Shown here piece after piece: positions 8,899 to 18,400 of a DNA stretch of 64,000 bases. This stretch comes from Bedellia somnulentella (taxonomy: Eukaryota; Arthropoda; Insecta; Lepidoptera; Bedelliidae), in contig OY755183.1 of the NCBI GenBank assembly GCA_963576735.1, positions 15,333,213 through 15,397,212 of the forward strand, given 5' to 3'. Each line of letters begins with the position of its first letter. Position 1 is the first letter of the stretch. A program made the position numbers and the translations under genes. The notes under the pieces were generated by a model, which saw nothing but the letters and a program-made list of their open reading frames with translations, had not been told where the DNA came from and did no database searches.

Positions 8899-11352
8899 TT
8901 AAGAATTTTTATTAGAAAAGTGATATTTTTTAACGTTTGGTATTTCTGAAATTTCTTTCGTTATGTTATATATTACTTCTCGAACTCTTTGGTGATTCGA
9001 ATTTTTTGTCGGTTCCACATAATACTTAAGCCGCACGTCGGCGTATTTCCATTGATTTTGTTGATCGATGTTTGCTGTCTTTTTAAGATCGAATATTTCA
9101 ATTTTAATCATATGTGTGGCATTCGCTGCATCATTTCGATTTGACGAAACATATGACATTCCGCCGTCTTTTGTGGCCCGACCAACAGTAGATGAGCAGT
9201 TCGTTTTCTTCTTTTTATTTTCTTCGAAAAACTCATCAATCGAGTGTTCGAGTGCTGAATGCTTTCGTTTCTTCGTGGAGTATGAAGGCGGTGGTAGAGA
9301 TGTTTCTTCGTCCGACAAACCATAGTAATAGGTTTTAAAAGTATTCTCCACCAACGTTTCATCTATGATGTCGGCACAATGTGATGTCTAAAACAAATAG
9401 CAAATAACAAACATTATTAGATAAGGTTACCCACTGTTAACACTTTATGGTTTGGAATCTTTATAGCATACACATAAGATACATACATGTACAATGTCAT
9501 ATACGGGTTACAGGATCCATCAACTACGTTTAACACAGTAGTATTATAGCGAAAATATATTAACAATACAATAAAATAATGTGTTAAGATCAAGGATACT
9601 CTACACTATGGATCGGCCCTAAACACTCTCAGAGCGTAGCAGGGGGCGTGGCCTATTGGCACTTAAAATGGCTGACCTAGGGTTGTGTCATGCACGAATC
9701 AGAATAGAAAAATATCGATAAATTTGCCAACATCTTTATGTGGAAATAATTTATTTCAACAGTAGGCAAATACTTTTAATTTAGATTTAGATATTTTAAC
9801 ACCAGTTTTAAACCTTCGTTTCGCCACCATGGGTCACACATCACCATGGATTTAACTCATGAACATTTTCGAGCGATAATTTATTATGATTTTCGGCGTG
9901 GGGTAAGTTAAAAGCAGTGCATCGATCAGTGATTCAGTGAGATTAATCATGGGTGTCATATGCTCAAGGACAACTTTAAATCGATTGTCGTACACATTAC
10001 ATGTACTTACTTACGGGTATAAATCCCTAGATGGGGTACCCAGAGCTAAGGAATGACAAATTCCTCAGCCACCTTTGGGAAGTTGAGTGATGAAAAGCTG
10101 GTAAAATAAAGGTTGTTGGTGATGGGTGTCCAACCGCATCGCCCAAAATTCCCTTAAAACGCCGTTAAAAGTCCGTTAGTCGCCTCTTACGTACACCCAC
10201 CGGCAGAAATGGAGTAGTGCTATTCTAAGCCGACACTACACAGTTGTCGTACACGTACAACAAAATATTGATGCTGTGCTTGACTTATATTGCCAGATCG
10301 TACATATAAATACGAAAAAAACAACGTATTTAAATTTAAAATGTCACATTTATTTATTTTTAAATAACGTCAATTTGTTTTAACACGTTCTGAATGAAAC
10401 CTTTTCATTCGTGATTTTTTATGATAAACCATACCATTTTTTTAAAATGCAATGCCAATTTTATGCCGATGGTTGTTGTTTTTAAAGCCAATACCATCAA
10501 GCCACTTTCTTCTCCGCGCTTCACTTTTAGGAAACCTGAAATTATTTAATTTTAGTAATCAAAATCAATAACCACCTCAAAGTAACAAATGTGAAGAAAA
10601 GTGTAATCTATAAAAATAATGTTACCTATATTTTGGAAGGCATTTAGATTTTTAATAGGTTAACCAACCAACCAACTAAAACCGAATCTGATAGTACTTA
10701 AACATCGATAATACTAAATGATCAGTGTTTCACATCACTAGGTAAACAATGAGAGGAAATAATTTTGGAAGAAATCATGAAAACTAAGCCTTTTATGGCG
10801 AAAATATTACAATGATCATGAAGTTTCCTCTGATCCATCGAGGAAGCATGAAATACACCAAAAAAATACTCTTGACCGAAGTGAAAACAATGAAAATAAT
10901 TACTTACTTGTGGAAAGTTAATTGAGGCTGATTTTCGCTATTACGGGCGCCACAATCTTTAACAGAGCAACAGGGCATTGTGCATTTAAATTACCCATGT
11001 AATTTTATATTCCAAAACTTGATTAATCAATGTCCAAAACACAATAAACACAATCAACACTTTTGTTTACAAAGCAACTTGACAGATCAAATGGCGACTA
11101 AGATGCCGATCTTGGTACGCGCTATCATAATCGTAACGTCTTGACGAAATTTTGCCATAAACAACAAGAAGTAAACATGTATTGTTCTCTTTTTCAAAAG
11201 ATTAAACTCGGAAGGTTAGAAAGAGAAAACGGCATATGGAATATTTCTGTTGCGATATTATTATTATTTGCATAACGTTATTTATATATAGTACCACAGG
11301 GCCCATCCGTAGTGTAGTAGAGTATCCTTGGTTAAGATATACTTACTTCCAT
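8899..11352 (-). CDS. Hypothetical two-exon gene spanning the hAT insertion (164 aa)
   Basis: Exon 2 is an open frame from 9387 to 8899, preceded by a good acceptor (pyrimidine-rich run ending TTTTAG at 9394-9388). A strong donor (ATGGAA followed by GTAAGT) lies on the same strand at 11352-11341, and joining the two keeps the frame in phase 0, giving Met-Glu then 162 residues. The product has a Pro/Ser/Lys-rich part with a KRKHS...ENKKKK nuclear-signal-like cluster, then HMIKIEIFDLKK and a mixed charged tail. I do not recognise it. It lies upstream of PolB on the same strand, so it could be a Polinton gene or a host gene. The intron would contain the whole hAT-type element. Splicing is inferred only. 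Confidence 0.35.
9591..11330. mobile_element. Non-autonomous hAT-type transposon (1,740 bp)
   Basis: Flanked by a perfect 8 bp duplication GTTAAGAT (9583-9590 and 11331-11338). Termini are inverted: CAAGGATACTCTAC is perfect at both ends, then a 3-nt shift, then ACTAYGGAT-GGCCCT. An 8 bp duplication with short termini starting CA points to hAT; P-type elements are an alternative. No transposase-like frame is present inside, so it is non-autonomous. A SINE copy (9996-10243) is nested in it. The internal sequence is otherwise AT-rich without coding. Confidence 0.85.
9996..10243 (-). repeat. TATG-tailed SINE-like repeat (family A), copy 1
   Basis: Reference copy for the family. Read on its own strand it starts CTGTGTAGTGTCGGCTTAG, has a central GCGATGCGGTTGGAGACCC block and ends with TAGCCGTGAGTATATG and a TATG-type tail. 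Flanked by an 11 bp duplication TTGTCGTACAC (9985-9995 and 10244-10254), as expected for LINE-mediated insertion. I do not see a clear Pol III A/B box pair, so the parent RNA is unknown. Subfamilies differ at ACTAACGGTATTGGGG (A1), ACTAAGGGTATAGGGG (A2) and a form with GTGTCGTAAGAGG and TTTTATTGGATTT (A3). Confidence 0.85.
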
Positions 11353-11803
11353 AGTTTGTAGTGGAGGTGTTGTATTCACTTGTACGAGCAAAGGAGAGTA
11401 GTAGTAACGGGTCACTATCAACGCAATATGAAGAATCTATTGTCTGACCATGTTATATACTCGTAGTGATGCAATTGTGATAAAGATGTTGATTTTCTCG
11501 TTTCTTAATATTGTTGATTGACAAACAGGACTTTAGCATGTTAATGAGTATTTGATAACTAATATCGTTAACTATTTCGATAAAGTTCCGATAAGACTTC
11601 CATATTATGAGAAAGAGTAGGTAGACTATGTATGTTTTCAAAAAATGATGAGATACGTATTCGCACACTTGTTTAATTAATCAAGTAGCCGCAATATGAT
11701 GAATTTATATATAAAAATTGTGAAGTGTGGAAAATGATAATATTGTATTGGATAGACAGAACGAATAAGTTATTTATAAGTATAAGTAATTTATATAGAT
11801 ACA

Positions 11804-12041
11804 TCATACATAAATATGCTCACGACTATAAATTTCTAAAAGGGGTAGCCAGAGCTAAGGAATTAAAAATACTTTAACCACTTTTGGAAAGTTGAATGGG
11901 GAACAGATGATGAAATAAAGTTTTATTGTGAGCGGCCTCCAACCTCATTGCACGAAAATCCCTTTAAAGCCCCAATACCGTTAGTTGCCTCTTAAGTACA
12001 CCTGCAGTAAGAAATGGGGTAGTGCTATTCTAAGCCTACAT
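11804..12041 (-). repeat. Family A repeat, divergent copy
   Basis: Tail at left; many substitutions and a degraded 5' end (AAGCCTACATA in place of the usual CGACACTACA). The preceding interval 11353-11803 is AT-rich and shows no gene apart from the exon-1 candidate. Confidence 0.75.
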
Positions 12042-12088
12042 AATATGCGAAATATCATAAGTCAATATTAAATAAATATTAAATCATC

Positions 12089-12125
12089 CGTGATAGCTCA
12101 CTAGGTAGAACCTCGGTTGTTAATG
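12089..12125 (+). repeat. tRNA-derived SINE head fragment (family B)
   Basis: TGATAGCTCACTAGGTAGAAC matches the A-box region of the family B SINE at 25797. The B box is not recognisable downstream, so this is a fragment. Confidence 0.4.
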
Positions 12126-12654
12126 TCATATGATGTTTAAAACATTATGTTAGTATTCGTTAAAGTGGGTTTTGTTTAGAATGTGGATGACGTCAGGTAG
12201 GTGATTAAGACATTGAAATCAAATACAATGATGCATTAGCTTAATGAGTTTTGAGCATGAAGCCGAGGCATCATTAATGAGGTGAACTAATCATCTAGGA
12301 GGTTTGGAAAGGATTATGTATCTCTGAAACGCTGACAGATACAGCTCTGAAACCCAGCGCAATCGCTTCAAATGGGGGGCTATTACTTTTTTTTTTTTTT
12401 TTTTTTTTTTAGGTTGGGTCTGCTGCTCTTGATAAAACTTTGAGGCGAGAGAGGGGAGAGAAGCGGGGTGGAGGGGGTTGAGCCAGAACTCCCATAACCC
12501 TACTACTATGGTATCAACAATAATTCCCAAGAACGACACAACTGGAACCAGGGGATCCTGAGGCAAACCAGAGACACCGGTCTCTCCCTTAATCACTGAC
12601 ACGGCAATGTTTCCTACGCCCCTGACAAACGTTTCACAATTTTTCAATGATATG

Positions 12655-12760
12655 CCCAATCGCACCACCAACCAACTTGACAAGATACAGCTTGGGACCC
12701 CGAATCCAAAATGGCTCGAACATCCACATGTTGAGCATTGGGGGCCCACACTCTAACAAC
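12655..12760 (-). pseudogene. Pao-type aspartic protease fragment
   Basis: Minus-strand frame reads APNAQHVDVRAILDSGSQAV, where DSGS is the catalytic aspartate motif of retroelement proteases (codons near 12694-12707) and the preceding R-A-I-L is typical of BEL/Pao. The frame is lost on both sides. Confidence 0.65.
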
Positions 12761-13285
12761 TACTGTCGGCAACAATACAATTTCCCGGCGGACAGCAGGG
12801 ATTGGTGGGAGGGCAGCAAGTACCTGTTCGGTACGTCGAGGGGGAGAAAACCCCTGGAAACGTCGGGAAGGTTACGACGTGGGTGTGGCTCCCAGCTCTC
12901 GTACTGGTTACGACGAGACGAGTGAGCAGCAACAAATGGCGTACGACGACGCCCATAATCGTAAGTCCTGTTATCTAACCGGGGCTGCTCCATCAAAGGG
13001 GAGAGAACCTATCAGCGGCCGTGTAATATCTAGGCGGTTCCAGGGAACGAGAACCCCCGTCCGTGGGGGATCGACGCGAACCCGCGCCCGTGGGAGAACG
13101 ACGCAAGACCTCTCGCGACGAATATCAGTCGCAGCATGGTGGAGGGGGACTTGATGAGGAGGGGAGCAGACTCTTGGGGGGGAACGCACAGCTTCTATAT
13201 CATCAGAACCACTACGGTTCGCACATATAACCGGATGATGCGCTCCCCGACAAATCCTACAAGGTCTGCTCTGCTGACACTCACG

Positions 13286-13513
13286 CTAAAGATGGTCACC
13301 AAGACAACCATAACACCACCTTCGGTCAGCAGCAATAGTTCGGCGACCCTGGACTTGCATCTCCCAAAAACGCTTGCAGGCTGTCACTGCATGTCCAGGC
13401 TCCTTGCAATACCGACAAACAAGAGGAGGCCCATTTTGCTCCATGGCCATATCAACTCGGTTATCTCTCAGACTTCGGTTCCACACGTACCGGCTGACTA
13501 GGAGGAAGTACAC
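13286..13513 (-). pseudogene. BEL/Pao zinc-knuckle region
   Basis: Encodes CRYCKEPGHAVTAC (CCHC knuckle, nucleic-acid binding) and then RWCYGCLGDHL, the Cys-rich pair usual after BEL/Pao gag. The frame breaks after HL. The Arg/Pro-rich stretch from 12760 to 13189 on this strand is the continuing, frameshifted linker before the protease. Confidence 0.7.
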
Positions 13514-13590
13514 CTGAATTGTCTACCACCCGGCACTCATCCTCCAGAAAAAGCAACAAATCCGAAAAGGGAGGAAGATGAGAGGCACTA

Positions 13591-14180
13591 TCACCTCCAA
13601 ATTTGTGTTCGAAGCGATTCCAACTCGGGTGGAAGTTTCTCTAGCACAATATGTAATAATAAATAGGACCAGGAATCAACAGGTAGGTTCAGGATCTTCA
13701 ATGCATTCAAAGAAACCAGCATTGGATTCAACAAGTCCACCCTTAACCGTATCAGGTTAGAAATCTTGGGCAAGGTGAGAATCCGACCAACATGCTGGTC
13801 TGCAAGCCGTCTTACATTGTGGTACCTTCGGGTCAGAAGTTCCACAGCAGTGGGATAACTGTCATCAGTCACAGTGAGATGACTCATCATGTCCAAAGCC
13901 TCATCCCGCATGGATGAACGAAGATAGGCCAATTTCTGAGATGTCGACAAATCTGACTTCCGATCCACCAGGCTTTGGACATGTTCCAAAAACTAAGCCA
14001 ATCAGTGAGATCTCCACTAAACTTCGGCAAATCCAAAGTGGGCAGTCTATCCAATAACGCTGGAGAAGTTGGTTCAAGTTTGGTATCCAAATCTGAAGAA
14101 GTGGTCGACCCCGCTTTGAGTGTGAGAGCCGCCTGAACCAATTGATCAGCAAGCTCATCACACTGATCCAAATCACCCAC
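13591..14180 (-). pseudogene. BEL/Pao gag (DUF1759-like)
   Basis: Two overlapping frames join near 13985: LPTLDLPKFSGDLTDWLSFW, then EHVQSLVDRKSDLSTSQKLA and YLRSSMRDEALDMMSHLTVT followed by ELLTRRYHNVRRLADQHV. This order matches the BEL/Pao gag domain. One frameshift separates the halves, and another separates gag from the zinc knuckle. Confidence 0.75.
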
Positions 14181-14334
14181 AATTTCAGTTTTTCAGATCA
14201 GATGGAACCACACCGGTGCTGGCCAATTCATAATAACAGGCAGTAAGATTCTCTAACCACTCCCGCAGGCAATTTATCAAGCCTATCCAACAAAGCAGCG
14301 GTTCGTTCTGGTGATAACTCATATGATCAAATAA

Positions 14335-15497
14335 TGTATATAACCTCTATCTAACTTAATACAGAGTAAAACTGTATCCATTTATAAGTACTGACATATC
14401 TACTTACAAGACTATTGCAATAAGATGATAGAGTTACAATAGGCGAGATGCATGGGTCAAAAATACGAAATTCTAATTAGTCCGTTAATAAGATAAAGCA
14501 AAAATATTAGACACGTATTTTTTATTTTACGAAATTAATGAATAATCACTTAGTTATAAGGCGTTAAAGTTTAATAGTGGGGGCTAAATACGTCACAACT
14601 AGGTAGAAATCGTACCACAGTGTGACGTCATGCGTAATTTCAACTCTAAATATCTCGGTAATTGTTTGAGTATAATAAAAAAGAAAAAATACGTGTTCAA
14701 TAGTTTTTAATAAACTATCTAATGGTGAAAGAAACAAAAATCAGTCATCTCCCCTATTCTAGACTGCTTTTATTCAAAATAGTGTTGAACAAACAAAAAT
14801 AACTTTTACAGCAATTAATATGGAATATAGATTTCAAACTTGAGAAACATATAGCATGTTAACAAACCACTCAATTAAGATCTCGGTACTATCAATAACC
14901 TAACACCATTATACAAATTTATAACATAACAATTATACTTACTAGTAACCACGTGTAACCACGCTCTGCTACCAAAATTGTTCGTGAATAACGCTCTGCT
15001 ACCATTTAATAAAAACTTACTTGAGTTCCTTGGGTGTTGCTCTTCGATCTCCCAGAATTGCTGAAGAGGTTTCACTTCTCACTATTTTGATCAGATATGA
15101 ATGCATCCTTTGATGAAAATATCATTCCCTGGCCAAAGGATATAATATTTAGTGAATGTTTCCTTGCTTTCTTTTGTATTCCACGAATATCTTCATCAGA
15201 TGATTCCTGATTCAACGCGTGCACCGCACCCAATGCACATCAAAGTTTTGTTTCAACCGAGATCACTTTTATATTGTCTACAATTCCACCGACTCACAAC
15301 ATAAACAATCAAATATATTCACTGCCCCTTTCTATTATTATCACAATACTCAAACTTTATACAAAATTAATTACAATACAAAATCAAAATCAAAAGATCA
15401 AGTTAAGACAAGTCAAGTTACCATCCATCTATTATCCAAGCACTTATTAATCTGGCGCGAACAATAGTCATATATGGTAAATACTTATTTCCTACAG
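14335..15497. other. Interval without a supported gene
   Basis: AT-rich. Only weak signal: minus strand 15060-15015 reads LQQFWEIEEQHPR, reminiscent of the FWEIEE stretch at the start of BEL/Pao reverse transcriptase, followed by a GTAAG. No upstream odorant-receptor exon was found here. Confidence 0.4.
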
Positions 15498-18400
15498 AAT
15501 GACAGATCTCCTGATGGACATATTCGGCTGGGCCACGCTGGTGCAGTTTGCTATCGGGGGCTGGATTCTGTGCATGGCCGCCTATCAGATGCTAGTGGTG
15601 CGTTAAACAAAATAACAATGTTTTATTAAGTGTTAAAATGAAATAAACATATTGCCATGTAGTGTCAACTTAGAATAACACTTCCTATTTCTACCCGTGG
15701 GTGATCGTAAGAGGCGACTAAGGGTATAGGGGCTTTTGAAGTGGTTTTTGGGCGATGCGGTTGGAGACCCGGCACCAAAAGCATTTATTATTACCATCTT
15801 TCCCCCAATTCAACACTTCCAAACGTGGCTGAGGAATATCTCATTCCAAAGCTCTGGCTACCCCGTTAAGGGATTTGTAGCCGTGAGTATATGTATGTAT
15901 GTTAAAATAAAAATTGCCCAATGTCAAACATCAAATCATCTGATCAAAATTTTCTACTCCAACTTTCGATGTACCAAACGAAAAGATACTCTTTGCCATT
16001 GTTTTTCTTAGTATAGGGTTCCGTAACTCAAAGAGAGAACTGAACCCGCATAGGGTTACTTAATAGATAATAATGTAGTAGGAAGTCGAGGCTTTTGAGA
16101 AAAAGTGCAGAACCATGAAACATAGTTTGATTTATTTTAATACAACAACGAGAATTATCTTAGAGAGATAGGGAAGATCTGAGGGTCAATAAAAAAATAT
16201 AAGATCGTGTTTTGGCCAGAAAAATTACTAGTGTTAATCAAAGAACACATTGCAGTATGATAAATGTTTTATTGCAGACTCCTCTTAACTCGTTACAAGT
16301 GGTGTCGATGATGCTGTTCATCAGCTGCATCCTCACTGAGTTGCTGCTGTACTGCTATTTTGGATCACAGGTTGCTGAAGAGGTACGGTCCTACTTTTAT
16401 GCTCACGCCCATTATTCCCATTGGGGTAGGCAGAGGCTATCGATCGCCACTTAGTACGATCTTGACAAACCTCTCTTGCTTCCCTTACATTCATTATTCT
16501 TCTCATACATGCTCTTTTTTAACACGCTTTTATTAGGTCGACCTGTATGTATGTAACTTGTAATCAAATCTAAGAAAACTAATTTAACCATCTTCTAATG
16601 GTCATAGCGTTATGAAAATTGGCAGTTGTATCTGATTTCGATGACAATACAATAATATGGTACTGTCGAGCTGATCAGATGATGGAGCCGGAAGATATGA
16701 ACTGGAACTTCATGATGGATGATCGTATCATAGCCGTGTTTGGACTTTTTAAAAAGGTCTTCTAATGAACCTTGACCACGATTAGGTTTCAAGGTCTGAA
16801 TACAATAATATGGTACTGTCGAGCTCATCTGATGATGGAGCCGGAAGATATTAACTGGAACTTAATGATGGATGATCGTATTATAGCCGTATTTCGACTT
16901 TTTAGAAAGGTCTTGTAATGAACTTTGACCACAAAATGAACTTTGACCACGATTAGGTTTCAAGGTCTGAATACAATAATATGGTACTATCGAACTAATC
17001 TGATGATGGAGCAGGAAGATTTGAACTGGAACTTCATTATGAATATTAGCATACGATGTATCGTTACCAACCCATAACGTCCCACTGCTGGGCACGGGTC
17101 TCTTCCGTGAGGAAGGTATTAGCCATACTTCACCACGGGGGCCAGCCGGGTTGGTGGAGGTTTGTAAGGCTAGTGGTCACCTTACCGTTAGATGTTATCA
17201 AGCCGCCCGTGGGTCTCTGACAAAGCTTGACGACTGCTATCTTACGATAACAACCGGCACCAACGGATTTACGTGCCTTGCGAAGCACGGTAGCGCCCAA
17301 GATAAATACCACTAGGCGGTTACCCATCCGTGGACGGACCGCAGCTCACGTTGCTTAACTTGTAAATACGATCACATCAGTCCAACTGAGCTACAGGCGC
17401 TACTACGATTCGATGTATATTGACGTGTAAATGGGGTAGTAGCTTGTTAGAGATCCCACCCAAGCCAAGGTGAGAAACGTGCCGAGGGCTGAATGGCATG
17501 AGGGTGGTTAAAAATGTCATGTCGCTAGCGTCACCTTAGGGAACCGGGCGAAACCCTGTTGTAAGTAGCCTTGCTCCTCTACTCGGACCTCTGGGGGGGT
17601 TGACCGTTTAATTGTCTTATACTCGTGGGAATACTATGGTAAAAACTAAACATAAAGAAACAACAACACAAAGAAAACGGAGACTACAAAAAGAAAAGGA
17701 AAAACGCGACCAAAAAAACGAAAACTCAGTGAAAACGAAAATTCTCTTTTCAAAGGAGCTAAAATCATGTTGCGTTCCAATATAAACGTAGAGAAGGGGC
17801 TCGTGAATGGGAGTATCGGTTTTATCACGGACATCGTCTGGCCACACTTTAGACGCGACCAAATGTATGAAACCGACATCCCGTCCATCAAAGTTAATTT
17901 TGGTAACGACGGCAAGCACCTAATTCAGCCTATAGGCATCCAATTCCCGGCCAAGTACAGCTACGGTACGGTGGAAAGGCGCATGCTCCCAGTGATTTTA
18001 AGTTGGGCATCTACCGTGCACAAGATGCAAGGCTCTACGGTAGACCACGCAGTGGTGTACTTAGGGTCCCGTACTTTTGCGGATGGACAGGCATATGTGG
18101 CGCTAAGTCGAGTAAAATCACTTAGTGGTCTCCAGATTGAAGAGTTAGATTGTTCTAAGCTGACAGGTAAGACACCATGCAATACAGACGCACTAGAGTA
18201 AGATCCCAGAGCGATAAGACATAACTTATTTTCTAAAAGATGAAACTTTAAGTTCTCAGTAGTGTCTCATGTACTCTGTATACCTGCGTGTTTGTGAAGT
18301 TTGCACAGTGACACCTGGGCAGGTACCAGGTGCGAAAGGTGACTAAAAATAAGAGTAACTGTACTTAAATTTAGATGGCTGATTTTTAGATATATTTTAA

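Larger units (their letters stand above)
12290..14330 (-). mobile_element. BEL/Pao LTR retrotransposon remnant
   Basis: Minus-strand remains of gag (DUF1759-like), a zinc knuckle and an aspartic protease occur in the order of a BEL/Pao polyprotein, in shifting frames. The gag N-terminal region around 14200-14330 still reads ALLDRLDKLPAGVVRE-like sequence. RT, RNase H, integrase and LTRs are not seen here. A 23-24 nt T run at 12388-12411 (poly-A on the element strand) sits just after the protease part, which hints at an RNA-templated, aberrantly terminated copy. Confidence 0.75.

Noticed and set aside
9068..9325. 85-codon plus-strand frame with a signal-peptide-like start
   Set aside because: It is antisense to the better supported spliced frame and encodes mostly Phe/Ser runs from A-rich complement.
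12647..13501. Several overlapping Arg/Pro-rich open frames on the plus strand
   Set aside because: They are complements of the decayed BEL/Pao polyprotein, which has recognisable motifs on the minus strand.
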